Shown: positions 24,393 to 33,261 of the stretch, piece by piece
Layout of the letters: each line of letters begins with the position of its first letter
How positions within the stretch are numbered: the stretch's first letter is position 1
Source of the DNA: Oscillospiraceae bacterium
GTDB taxonomy: Bacteria > Bacillota > Clostridia > UMGS1810
Reading direction: 5' to 3'
Assembly (NCBI GenBank): GCA_015068985.1
Contig: SVJL01000010.1
Coordinates: forward strand, 1 to 40,575
Length of the DNA stretch: 40,575 bases
Made by a program: the position numbers and the translations under genes
Notes under the pieces: generated by a model
Databases searched by the model: none
What the model saw: the letters and a program-made list of their open reading frames with translations, nothing else
Told to the model about the DNA's origin: nothing

Positions 24393-25550
24393 TTAGAATC
24401 TGACTTCAAATGTGTTTTCGGGAATTGCAAGATAGAACTTGTCGCCGCTATTCAGCAGTTTAGGAACATTTGGAGCAAGCTTTTTACCATCGGAGGTGAA
24501 GGTGCCATAGCTCGAACCGAGGTCTTTAACATAGCACACGGAACCATCGAAAGAGATTTCGCAGTGTTCTCCGCTTACACCCTGAGTGTTAACAGGATAA
24601 GCGATGCCGCAAACACTTGAATTTCTGCCTATTTTTATTATTCCGTTAACTTCGTATCTTTTGCCGTTCATTGTGCCTCCGATTGCAACTACTCTGGCTG
24701 TGCGAGAATGTTGTTCGGTTTTTGGGAAATTATCGATAGGAGGCTGAGGGGGTAATTCTTCAGGAACAACTCTGTTTCGGCGAACAATAAGAACGATAAC
24801 AAGAGCAATTATGGCAACAAGCAAAACGCCGCCGGCAACAAGGAGCCAGTTAACATCGCCGTGAAGTGTTACGGGGATTTTGTCTTCGTCTATAACTGCA
24901 AGAAGCTCATCTATGGCAATTGCATAGTTATCCTGATTGAGACCAAAGGTGTTGATGCCCACAACTTCACCCTTAGAGTTAACAAGAGGACCGCCTGAGT
25001 TACCGTGGGTGATTGTGAGGTCGAGCATATAAACATCAAGACCGATTATTCTGTCGGCTTTTTTGATGCCACCTTTGGTTACGGTGATGTCGTCGGTGTT
25101 GAATTTTGGCCAATCGGTAGCCTGATTGCTGGGGTAGCCGAGAGCTGCAAAATCGTCATCGGGGTCAACATCTTCCATAGGGCAAAGAACCATTGCCTGA
25201 CGTTTTTCGGTGGGCTGAGGGAGACGGAGCACTGCAACGTCTCTGTTGGCATCATAGAAATATACGTTTGCAAGCATCATTTCGTTTGATGCAAGGTCGA
25301 ACGCAACTGTGGCTGTTGTGTTAACTTCGCCTTTTACAACGTGGTTGTTGGTTACAATGTATTCAACAGGCTTACCAACCTTACCAATGGCAAAGCCGGT
25401 GCCGTAGGAACCATCCTGACTGATAACTGCAACAACACTGCTTTTTGCCTCGGTTGCCGAGCCTGCCGATGCGGTAACTGCCAAGAATGAAAACATTATT
25501 GCAATTACTGCCAGAAGGCTGACGATTCTTTTTGTTTTTGTGATTTTCAT
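24393..25550 (-). CDS. Trypsin-like serine protease with transmembrane helix and cytosolic FHA domain
   Basis: 385 aa. A signal peptide (about 1-29, ending FLAVTASAG) precedes an HtrA-type protease domain with a complete triad: His70 in VTNNHVV, Asp104 in NRDVAVL, Ser185 in HGNSGGPLV. No PDZ domain. A membrane helix at about 233-257 is followed by a cytosolic linker and an FHA domain (about 287-385; IKIGRNSSVCG, VSGEHCEISF, DLGSSYGTF). The phosphothreonine reader is thus inside and the protease outside, so inner phosphorylation might control outer proteolysis, or cleavage might signal inward. Ribosome binding site AAAGGAA. Confidence 0.93.
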   Translation of the reverse strand: MKITKTKRIVSLLAVIAIMFSFLAVTASAGSATEAKSSVVAVISQDGSYGTGFAIGKVGKPVEYIVTNNHVVKGEVNTTATVAFDLASNEMMLANVYFYDANRDVAVLRLPQPTEKRQAMVLCPMEDVDPDDDFAALGYPSNQATDWPKFNTDDITVTKGGIKKADRIIGLDVYMLDLTITHGNSGGPLVNSKGEVVGINTFGLNQDNYAIAIDELLAVIDEDKIPVTLHGDVNWLLVAGGVLLVAIIALVIVLIVRRNRVVPEELPPQPPIDNFPKTEQHSRTARVVAIGGTMNGKRYEVNGIIKIGRNSSVCGIAYPVNTQGVSGEHCEISFDGSVCYVKDLGSSYGTFTSDGKKLAPNVPKLLNSGDKFYLAIPENTFEVRF

Positions 25551-25581
25551 TTACTAACATTCCTTTCAAATTAAAATGTTT

Positions 25582-26484
25582 TTACTTTTGTTTTTCACAC
25601 TTTATGACCATTATGGTCATATTGTCCTGACCCGGGTGCGCCATAGCCGCTATTTGAGATATTATTGTATCGCTGGCAGTTTGAGCATCGTAGGAAAGGA
25701 TAATGTCTTTTATGGAATCTTCCGACATTGCATTATACACACCATCGGAGCACAGCACGAACACATCGCCGGGTTGGATTTTGTAGCCTTTATAACCGAT
25801 GTCGGTAAGCGGGAGACCATCTTTTCCCATAAAGCTCACAAGACTGTCTTTTTGAGGATTCTCTTCAATCTCGCGGATACTTCCGCCAACTTCCAGATAT
25901 TCGCGGAAAAGCTGGTTTTTGTAGTCGTGGTCTTCGTTTAGCTGAAACATCTTTCTGTTTCGGATACAATATAGTCTGCTGTCGCCGGCGGTGAGCCAAT
26001 AGATACGGTTTTTGAATATATATGCCATAACAACCGTTGCTCCTGCCTTGCTCATACCGTCTGTTGACGCATATTTATCGCAAATGCTCTTGTTTACATA
26101 CAGAGCAATGTTTTGAAGCTGATTTGCGATGTTAAGCTGAGGATTTATGGCTCCAAAAGACGCAATTGAATTCTGAACGGTAAAGTCGGCAACAAATTTG
26201 CCGTCGGACAAACCGCCCATTCCGTCAGAAAGAACTGCGAGAAGTCCTTTTTCGGAAACAATTTTGCTATCAATCAGATTGGAGTAGCCAAAAGAATCTT
26301 CCTGATAAGGACGTGCACCCTGATGCTGCCCGTTGCCGGTGTTAACATACATCGACACTGCCGGAGTGAGCTTAAGCTCAACGCCCGTGTTTTTGGCTTG
26401 AGTTAGAGCAGCCTGTGCTGCGTGTTTTGCGGGAACTTTATTTCGAACGGTATGTACTTTTGTTTTTTTCTTGTCTGATCGCAT
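25582..26484 (-). CDS. PP2C-family Ser/Thr phosphatase 2
   Basis: 300 aa, soluble. All PP2C landmarks are present: RPYQEDSFG, LSDGMGGLSDG, AGATVVMAY, TAGDSRLYCI, LCSDGVYNAM and DNMTIMVIK. It has a basic 50-residue N-terminal extension (SDKKKTKVHTVRNKVPAKHA) absent from phosphatase 1. The ATG at 26484 follows AGAGGTG with 6-nt spacing; an earlier in-frame start at 26526 lacks one. It sits between kinase and protease-FHA genes, the usual eraser for such pairs. Confidence 0.94.
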   Translation of the reverse strand: MRSDKKKTKVHTVRNKVPAKHAAQAALTQAKNTGVELKLTPAVSMYVNTGNGQHQGARPYQEDSFGYSNLIDSKIVSEKGLLAVLSDGMGGLSDGKFVADFTVQNSIASFGAINPQLNIANQLQNIALYVNKSICDKYASTDGMSKAGATVVMAYIFKNRIYWLTAGDSRLYCIRNRKMFQLNEDHDYKNQLFREYLEVGGSIREIEENPQKDSLVSFMGKDGLPLTDIGYKGYKIQPGDVFVLCSDGVYNAMSEDSIKDIILSYDAQTASDTIISQIAAMAHPGQDNMTIMVIKCEKQK

Positions 26485-26568
26485 TTGTATCACCTCTTTC
26501 TGCATATAGCGTTTTTTGTATGTCAAGTTATTGGTGGCAAAATTGCCAGTTCACAGTAACAATTACTG

Positions 26569-27948
26569 TCATGCAGGGGGAGCACCGCCGGGCATTCCCG
26601 GTGGTGGCATTCCACCCGGTGGCGGCATCATTTCGCCATTTGGCGGAAACGGTGGTTGTTGCCCCGGGGTGAGAAGTGTTACCAAAATAACTATGATGAG
26701 TGCCACAATAATCAGTGCACACACTCCTATTATTATGCCTTTGAGCATTGCAGACTTTGCTTCTTTTTCGGCTTGCATACGCTCATAATATGACATGGGA
26801 TATTCGTATGAGCTGTGGGTGTAAGGTCCGCCTGAGGGTGGATAGGATTGATGCGAATTGTTAGCGGAATTATATGAATTTGGAATTTCACCAAATTTCA
26901 CATCACTTCCATGCAATTCCTGCCTGATGCCGGAATATATTGGTTGAACATATTCATCACCGCCAACGCTGACGCTTCCGGTGTTTATGTCGTTTATGTC
27001 GGCAAGCAGCTCGATTGCACTCTGATAACGGTCTTCAACTCTTGGCTGCATACACTTCTCTATGATGTTAATAAAATTTTGTGAAATGCCAAGCTCAGGG
27101 TCAAAATCAATTTGAGGATTTTCAAAACGTGTCATTGCATCGGGGGGAACTTTACCGGTCAGAGAATAGTAGGCTGACGCACCAACAGCATAAATGTCGG
27201 TCCAGACGCCTTGCTTACCCGAGCTTTTGTATTGTTCCAGAGGTGCAAAACCCTGTTTGACAACAACAGAATAGGTTTGCTGAGAATTGCCAAGAACCTG
27301 CTTTGCTGCACCAAAGTCGATGAGCTTAACATCACCATTGGTGCATATGAAAATGTTATCGGGAGAAATGTCGCGATGGAGGGTCTGGGTGCTATGAACA
27401 GTTACAAGTGCATCGCAGATTCCCTTCATTATTGCGACTGCTTCGGGTTCCGACAGGCGGTGCCCTTTTTTGGAAACATATCCTTTAAGGTCGATGCCTT
27501 TAAGATACTCCATAGAATAGTACACTGTGTTGTTGGAATAGAAAAATTCATAGACCGAAACAACATTTTTGTTGGAATTGAATTTTGATATGGTTTTTGC
27601 TTCATCAAAAAATCTTCTGGCACCTTTTTCAAACACATTTCTTTTGTCGTCGGAAATTATGGTTATCTCTTCTTCGCCTTTGGCTCTTGTTGCAATACCG
27701 GTGGGATAATATTCCTTAATTGCCACAACTGAATTTTTCTCGCTCGAATAAGCAAGGTAGGTTGCTCCAAAGCCACCTCTGCCAAGCACTCTTCCGATTA
27801 TGTATTTGCCGAGGATGTTGGTTCCGGGCATCAGAAGTCCAACTTCGGCGTGGTAGGTTTCGTGCGTTAAGCCACAATTTGAACAGACTGTACCGGGGGT
27901 GACAGGTTCAAAGCAAAAGTCGCACAAATCTACTCCTTTATAATGCAT
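26569..27948 (-). CDS. Zinc-ribbon Hanks-type Ser/Thr kinase, Pro/Gly/Met-rich outer tail
   Basis: 459 aa. Zinc ribbon C9/C12/C22/C25, kinase domain about 45-315 with GRGGFGATY, Lys78, HRDISPDN (Asp193), DFGAAK (Asp211) and APLEQYKSSGKQG, all intact. After a linker, a membrane helix (MLKGIIIGVCALIIVALIIVILV, about 398-425) leads to a short outside tail of PPPGGMPPPGMPGG type. Ribosome binding site GGAGGAGAT. One of three tandem paralogues with identical spacing of zinc, Lys, HRD and DFG residues, differing mainly after the kinase domain. Confidence 0.95.
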   Translation of the reverse strand: MHYKGVDLCDFCFEPVTPGTVCSNCGLTHETYHAEVGLLMPGTNILGKYIIGRVLGRGGFGATYLAYSSEKNSVVAIKEYYPTGIATRAKGEEEITIISDDKRNVFEKGARRFFDEAKTISKFNSNKNVVSVYEFFYSNNTVYYSMEYLKGIDLKGYVSKKGHRLSEPEAVAIMKGICDALVTVHSTQTLHRDISPDNIFICTNGDVKLIDFGAAKQVLGNSQQTYSVVVKQGFAPLEQYKSSGKQGVWTDIYAVGASAYYSLTGKVPPDAMTRFENPQIDFDPELGISQNFINIIEKCMQPRVEDRYQSAIELLADINDINTGSVSVGGDEYVQPIYSGIRQELHGSDVKFGEIPNSYNSANNSHQSYPPSGGPYTHSSYEYPMSYYERMQAEKEAKSAMLKGIIIGVCALIIVALIIVILVTLLTPGQQPPFPPNGEMMPPPGGMPPPGMPGGAPPA

Positions 27949-28030
27949 TGTATCTCCTCCTTCGGGCTTATTGTTGTTATAATAAGGTTATTCAGTTTCT
28001 GATTCTATGCGGATCAAGCACTATAGTTGG

Positions 28031-29779
28031 TTACTGAATAGTGTTTAAGCCACCCGGCACCTGATCCGGACGTACATATGGCGGCATACCATTTCCGGCT
28101 GTGCCAACATCCGGAGAAGAACCGGCTGTTGAATTTGTGTCTGGAACTCTTACAGCGTCCGGATTAATCACTTCACGTTCCTGCGGAGAATCACTTAAAG
28201 CAGGAGCAAGCCATGACGGCACCTCTTCCATAGACTTTGTGCTGCTATCTGAGGAACCACCGGTTGAGTCGCTGTTAGTTGCGGAATTGCTGTTGCTTGA
28301 TTGGCTGGTGGATGCAGGAGTCTCTTGTTTAGGAGTTGTTTTGGGGTTAGGAGTTGTTTTGGGTTTAGCAGGTGATTTTTTCTCGGTTGCCTCGACTTTT
28401 TTCTGAGCTGCCTGATTTGCCTGTTCACTTTCAGGGCTCTGAGCTTCACTATCGTCGCCGGAAATCTGGGCTTCAACGCTTGAACCCACATCACGAATGA
28501 GACTTATTGTTGGTTCAAGCAAGTCGGCATCTGAAGTCACAGAAGCGGCATCAGAACTCGGCGGAGTATCGACCAAATCATCCGAACTTCCCCCACCAAA
28601 AGCCAAGGCTACAATCAACCCACCCAAAACTAAAAGAACTGCCGCAATTATTATGGTGTTTTTGCGGTTTGCAACGCCCTTTGAATTGGATGAATCGCCA
28701 AAGGTTTTGGGTTCATCATATTGCTGCGATGGTGTTTCTTCAATTGATTGTTCAAAATTTTCACTATTATCATCAAGTTCGCTTTCGTTAGTCAACAAAT
28801 CTTCTTCATCAACTTCCAATTTATCAAGATCGGAAAGGAGCTCTATAACACTTTGATAACGGTCACCGATGCGGTATGCCATACATTTTTGTATTATGCC
28901 GGCAAGGTCAGGCGAAAGCGAAACGTCTGCATCGAATTTCATCTCGGGATTGTCAACACGGTCAATAGCATCGGGCGGGATTTTGCCGAGAAGTGCATAA
29001 TACATGGTTGCTCCAAGTGCATAAATATCGGTCCATACGCCTTGCTTGCCGTTGCGTGTGTATTGCTCAACAGGGGCAAAGCCTTGCTTGAGCACAACCG
29101 AATAGCCTTGTGTTTCTTCCGAAACCATCTGTTTTGCTGCTCCAAAGTCAATTAGCTTAACATCGCCGTTTGAACAAATAAAGATATTGTCGGGAGATAT
29201 GTCGCGATGCAGAGTTTGGGTGCTATGAATTGAAATGAGTGCGTTACATATCTCTCTTACAATTTTCAACACCTTACTTTGGTTAAGCTTACCACCGTTT
29301 AAGCTAACATATTTTTTGAGGTCCATACCGTCAAGATATTCCATAGAATAATACACGGTGCCGTTGGCATAGAAAAATTCATATACGGAAACAACATTTT
29401 TGTTGTTTCTAAATTTCGAAATAGTTTTTGCCTCTTCAAAGAAACTTTTTGCACCCCTTTCAAAAAGGTCTCTTTTTTCTTCCGAAACAATGGCAACAGT
29501 TTCTTCCCCTGTGCTTCTGTAGGAAATGCTGACAGGAAGATATTCCTTAACTGCAACCGCTTTTGCATGGTCGTTGGAATAGGCTATGTAGGTGGCACCA
29601 AAACCTCCTCTGCCAAGTGCTCTTCCGATTATGTATTTACCCATCAGGTTAGCTCCGGGCTTAAGCAATCCGGGAGAGGGCTTGTAGGTTTCGTGCGACA
29701 AACCGCACTTATGACACTTGCTTCCATCCTTTATGGGTTCAAAGCAAAAGTCACACATATTTAATGATCCAAGCTTCAT
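28031..29779 (-). CDS. Zinc-ribbon Hanks-type Ser/Thr kinase, Ser/Thr/Pro-rich outer tail
   Basis: 582 aa from the ATG at 29779, chosen for AAGGAG 9 nt upstream; a start at 29821 would overlap the previous gene. Zinc ribbon C9/C12/C22/C25; kinase with GRGGFGATY, Lys78, HRDISPDN (Asp193) and DFGAAKQ (Asp211). A single helix (TIIIAAVLLVLGGLIVALAF, about 375-397) is followed by an outside region of about 185 residues rich in Ser, Thr, Pro and Lys (KSPAKPKTTPNPKTTPKQ; SQSSNSNSATNSDS) with no recognised fold, perhaps a wall-spanning stalk. Confidence 0.94.
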   Translation of the reverse strand: MKLGSLNMCDFCFEPIKDGSKCHKCGLSHETYKPSPGLLKPGANLMGKYIIGRALGRGGFGATYIAYSNDHAKAVAVKEYLPVSISYRSTGEETVAIVSEEKRDLFERGAKSFFEEAKTISKFRNNKNVVSVYEFFYANGTVYYSMEYLDGMDLKKYVSLNGGKLNQSKVLKIVREICNALISIHSTQTLHRDISPDNIFICSNGDVKLIDFGAAKQMVSEETQGYSVVLKQGFAPVEQYTRNGKQGVWTDIYALGATMYYALLGKIPPDAIDRVDNPEMKFDADVSLSPDLAGIIQKCMAYRIGDRYQSVIELLSDLDKLEVDEEDLLTNESELDDNSENFEQSIEETPSQQYDEPKTFGDSSNSKGVANRKNTIIIAAVLLVLGGLIVALAFGGGSSDDLVDTPPSSDAASVTSDADLLEPTISLIRDVGSSVEAQISGDDSEAQSPESEQANQAAQKKVEATEKKSPAKPKTTPNPKTTPKQETPASTSQSSNSNSATNSDSTGGSSDSSTKSMEEVPSWLAPALSDSPQEREVINPDAVRVPDTNSTAGSSPDVGTAGNGMPPYVRPDQVPGGLNTIQ

Positions 29780-29813
29780 TTGTGCAATCTCCTTAGTGTT
29801 TTTATTGGCAAAA

Positions 29814-31916
29814 TCATTCAAATTGGGTGCTGATTATGTAGTTTACAATTTCTCCGATAACTCTGTCACGGAAATCTCCGCCCTCCGATTTTGTTTTGCC
29901 TTCCTGAGTGTAGGCAAGAATCGATACAATTATCTGTGTGTTGCCATCTTCTATCAGTGCAACATTGTTGGTTGACTGTGAGTTGATGGCGTTTGCATTA
30001 TAAACACTGTAGTTACCTTCAACAACTTTTTTGAGACCTATAGCTTTTCCGTCATTAGACACCGAGCCGAAAATGCTTTTCATATAATTTTCGCTACCGT
30101 AACCACTGTTGAAAATCAGATTTTCAAATATGCCTGCAATGTCGCGAGCGGATGTTTTGTTTGGTTCTGCAGTTTCGTCTATATATGCCGAGTTAGTATA
30201 GGTTTTGCGGTTAACCCTGGTATTGGCATAGCCTTTAGCAGTTAGCATACTGTTTATTACGTCAAAGCCGCTATAGGCCTCCCTGATGTAGGCAATATAG
30301 TCTATAAGCTGGTTAGACTTATTATTATCGCCATATATTGCAACATCTTCAACATATTCTCTTATGGTAAGATATTGACCCGACTGGTTCTCACTACCGG
30401 GTGCTTCTTTGCCATTCATAATATAGTCAAAACGCATGGTATATTCGTCAATATTGATTCCGTTGGTTGACACAATCTGCGACAGGGTGTCGAGAATAAC
30501 CACCTGGCTCATTGCGGATGCAGGATAAGTGTAGTTCTCGTTGTAACCATATGTATAGCCTGTATCAAGATTTGTGACAGAAATTCCAAAATCAGTGTAG
30601 TTACAGTTATTGTATATGATATTCTCTATGACTTCACTGTCTATTTCATATTCATTCTCAAGCGGTGGGTCGAGCAATGTAATACTATCACTAAAGACTG
30701 TTTGACCACCATCGGTAATTACTCTAGATCCTCCGCCCGAATTTTGCGAATCCACCAAAGAAACAACACCAATAAAAGCCATACAAACAGTAAGCAAGGC
30801 AATGGCTGAGACTATGCCAAGTGTGACCCTGTCTTTGGGAAGAAAAGACAATATCTTGTCATACCATTTCTTTTTCGGATTGGGTTTCGGATCGGGTTTC
30901 GGATCGGGTTTCGGATCGGGTTTTGGATCGGGTTTTGGAACGGGTTTTGATTTTGCCCCATATTTTAAAGCAGTGAGCAAATCATCCACCCTCAGATATC
31001 TGTCGGATGCGTGATAACTCATACAAGTTGCAACTATAGATTTTAACTTGTTCGATATATTACCATACGAATCGAAGTCTACACCCGATTCAAAAATAGA
31101 TGCCGCATCAGGCGGAATTTTACCCGTCAGTGCATAATACATTGTTGCACCAAGAGAGTATATGTCGGTCCACGGGCCTTGCTCTCCATTGGTCATATAT
31201 TGTTCAGGCGGAGCAAAGCCCTGCTTCACAACAATTGAATAGTTTCGATTTTCTTCATTCATGATCTGTCTGGCTGAGCCAAAGTCGATGAGTTTAACAT
31301 TGCCATCAGAACAAATGTAGATATTGTCGGGAGTCAGGTCTCTGTGCAGAGTATCCTGATTGTGAACAACCTTTAACGCCTCACACACCTCGATAGCAAT
31401 TTTGGTTACTTCATCTCCACCCAATCTACCGCCTTTTTGCATAATATATTTTTTTAAGTCGCTTCCTTTAAGATATTCCATTGCAAAATATGCCGTGTTG
31501 TTTGCATAGAAAAACTGATAAATAGAAACAATATTTTTATTTGAACCGAATCCATAGATGGTTTGTGCTTCGCGATAAAACCTTTTTGCACCTTTATCAA
31601 ACACTTCTCTTTTATCTTCTGAAACAATTGAAACCGCTTCTTCGCCTTTGCCTCTGTATGTGATGTTTACCGGAAGATATTCTTTTAATGCAACAATTCC
31701 ATCATACTCACTTGAATATGCAAGATAAGTTGCACCAAAGCCGCCTCTGCCAAGAACCATGCCGATAATATACAAGCCCAATATGTTTGTGCCCGGGGCA
31801 AGCAAGCCAACAGGCAGATTGTAGGTTTCGTGAGTGAGGCCACAGTTTGGGCACTTTCCACCGGGCTGTATTGGTTCAAAACAAAAATCACACAAGTTTT
31901 TGCCTTTGAAAAACAT
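29814..31916 (-). CDS. Zinc-ribbon Hanks-type Ser/Thr kinase with extracellular beta-lactamase-fold domain
   Basis: 700 aa. Zinc ribbon C9/C12/C22/C25; kinase with GRGGFGATY, Lys78, HRDLTPDN (Asp193), DFGSAR (Asp211) and APPEQY. A DPKP repeat linker (about 322-345), then a membrane helix (about 360-385). The outer domain (about 420-700) looks like class A beta-lactamase/serine hydrolase: GISVTNLDTGYTYGYN, YPASAMSQVVIL at the active-site position, YGDNNKSNQLID at the SDN position. The SxxK lysine is absent (S467-A-M-S470, then Gln), so it is probably a ligand-binding pseudo-enzyme, perhaps sensing cell-wall fragments or beta-lactams. Ribosome binding site GGGGGAG. Confidence 0.9.
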   Translation of the reverse strand: MFFKGKNLCDFCFEPIQPGGKCPNCGLTHETYNLPVGLLAPGTNILGLYIIGMVLGRGGFGATYLAYSSEYDGIVALKEYLPVNITYRGKGEEAVSIVSEDKREVFDKGAKRFYREAQTIYGFGSNKNIVSIYQFFYANNTAYFAMEYLKGSDLKKYIMQKGGRLGGDEVTKIAIEVCEALKVVHNQDTLHRDLTPDNIYICSDGNVKLIDFGSARQIMNEENRNYSIVVKQGFAPPEQYMTNGEQGPWTDIYSLGATMYYALTGKIPPDAASIFESGVDFDSYGNISNKLKSIVATCMSYHASDRYLRVDDLLTALKYGAKSKPVPKPDPKPDPKPDPKPDPKPNPKKKWYDKILSFLPKDRVTLGIVSAIALLTVCMAFIGVVSLVDSQNSGGGSRVITDGGQTVFSDSITLLDPPLENEYEIDSEVIENIIYNNCNYTDFGISVTNLDTGYTYGYNENYTYPASAMSQVVILDTLSQIVSTNGINIDEYTMRFDYIMNGKEAPGSENQSGQYLTIREYVEDVAIYGDNNKSNQLIDYIAYIREAYSGFDVINSMLTAKGYANTRVNRKTYTNSAYIDETAEPNKTSARDIAGIFENLIFNSGYGSENYMKSIFGSVSNDGKAIGLKKVVEGNYSVYNANAINSQSTNNVALIEDGNTQIIVSILAYTQEGKTKSEGGDFRDRVIGEIVNYIISTQFE
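30877..30950. repeat. 12-bp coding tandem repeats (DPKP)
   Basis: About six near-identical units of GGATCGGGTTTC on the plus strand encode the Pro-Lys-Pro-Asp linker before the membrane helix of the beta-lactamase-fold kinase. Several units are identical, so recent expansion by slippage is likely. Confidence 0.8.
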
Positions 31917-31958
31917 TATTAACTCCCCCTTTTATCTATTCGTATATGGTATCAAAAA

Positions 31959-32657
31959 TTAGTCTTCAAAATTAAATCCGCATTCTGAACAAATATTGGA
32001 TGTAACCATCATTCGGGCACCACATTTGATGCAGTAGTTTCTATAGGCTTTCTGCATTCCGAGATATTTGGTTACTTTTATTTGTCCCGAAGATGTTGTG
32101 CTTTTTCCGCCGGTGTTTGTGTACACAGTTCCAATTGTATGCGTGGTTATGTATTGACATCCCATACCGGCAAGCGCCATAGGAATCCATAAAACAACCA
32201 TAACAGCAACATCTTGGTTGAAAGGAATAGCAAATATGGTATATGCCGATAAGAGAATGATGCCGGCTCCGGACACAGCGGTTACAACAAACGAAGTGAC
32301 CTTTGGACAGAAAAATGATAAAACACCAAACGGAATTCCGGCAAGGACTGCAAAACAGATGTTGTTAAATAACACATACATTGTTGTTGCTGCCATAAAA
32401 GCTACAACAACACAAGTGGCTATTTTTCTTTGCATAATTGCCAAAGCTGCAAGAGCCGATCCAAGCAAAAGAGCGAAGATGATGCCCACAATAACGTGCC
32501 CTATGCCGACTCCTGCCAAAAAGCCAAGTGATAAGCCGCCAAAAAAAGACCAGACAATAACCATGGGTTTCATTAATTTAAGACCTGCAAAGCATTCGAT
32601 GCCTCCCAAAACAAGAGAGATGCAAGCAAGTATCCGGACAATGTTCCCGACAGTCAT
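31959..32657 (-). CDS. Polytopic membrane protein with C-terminal zinc ribbon
   Basis: 232 aa with about six to seven hydrophobic helices over residues 8-178 (for example VIVWSFFGGLSLGFLAGVGIG and ATCVVVAFMAATTMYVLF). A cytosolic tail ends in a zinc ribbon (CIKCGARM...ICSECGFNFED). The helix pattern resembles TMEM198/DUF4203-like proteins, but I do not assign it firmly. It lies 43 nt upstream of the first kinase with a GGAGGG ribosome binding site. The zinc ribbon matches a shared theme of this block. Confidence 0.8.
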   Translation of the reverse strand: MTVGNIVRILACISLVLGGIECFAGLKLMKPMVIVWSFFGGLSLGFLAGVGIGHVIVGIIFALLLGSALAALAIMQRKIATCVVVAFMAATTMYVLFNNICFAVLAGIPFGVLSFFCPKVTSFVVTAVSGAGIILLSAYTIFAIPFNQDVAVMVVLWIPMALAGMGCQYITTHTIGTVYTNTGGKSTTSSGQIKVTKYLGMQKAYRNYCIKCGARMMVTSNICSECGFNFED

Positions 32658-32675
32658 TTTTTGCCCTCCAAACTT

Positions 32676-33239
32676 TTATAAAAGTTTTGTGCCGCAACGT
32701 GCACAATAAATTGCATCGTGACGGTTATGATATGTGCATGAGCACTTTTTATAATTGACCGGAATTGGTTCCAATCCGGCCGGGCAGGTCACCTTAAGCT
32801 TTCGGTTTGGTTGTTCTTCATCGGACGTTTCGGGCATCGAAGCTTCGAGGTTGAAATCAATTGCTTTATCAACAAAAGTATCTGCTTCGATAGACTCATC
32901 CATCATCCTGCCATTTATGTTCATTATTGTGTCACACAAAATTAACACATCACGATTAACCAGTTTTTTATCGTTATACAAATTGTAGCATATGCATCCA
33001 AGCTCAGTTAGCATTTTATCCAGTTCCGTTTCCTGCAATTTCAAATAATCTTTGCTTATGTTGTCATTACCTCTGAGAACGGAGAGAAAATTTAAAGATT
33101 TTTTTATTTGTGTCACAATATCGGTCATTTCAGAAAAAACCATAACGCCGTCTTCGCATAAACTGTAGCACAGACTACCCAATGTTTTTAGATTACCGTC
33201 TCTTATGGTTTTAAGATTGTCGGGTTTATTGTTTTCCAA
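32676..33239 (-). CDS. Helical cytosolic protein with C-terminal zinc ribbon, unknown function
   Basis: 187 aa, not recognised. Residues 1-120 look alpha-helical and carry two similar segments (TLGSLCYSLCEDGVMVFSEM and ELGCICYNLYNDKKLVNRDV), suggesting an internal duplication. The C-terminus has a zinc ribbon (CSCTYHNRHDAIYCARCG). The start is TTG with AGGAG 10 nt upstream; no better start was found. Followed after 18 nt by the membrane zinc-ribbon gene, so likely in the same transcript. Confidence 0.72.
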   Translation of the reverse strand: MENNKPDNLKTIRDGNLKTLGSLCYSLCEDGVMVFSEMTDIVTQIKKSLNFLSVLRGNDNISKDYLKLQETELDKMLTELGCICYNLYNDKKLVNRDVLILCDTIMNINGRMMDESIEADTFVDKAIDFNLEASMPETSDEEQPNRKLKVTCPAGLEPIPVNYKKCSCTYHNRHDAIYCARCGTKLL

Positions 33240-33261
33240 GGGTAATCATCTCCTGTCTATT

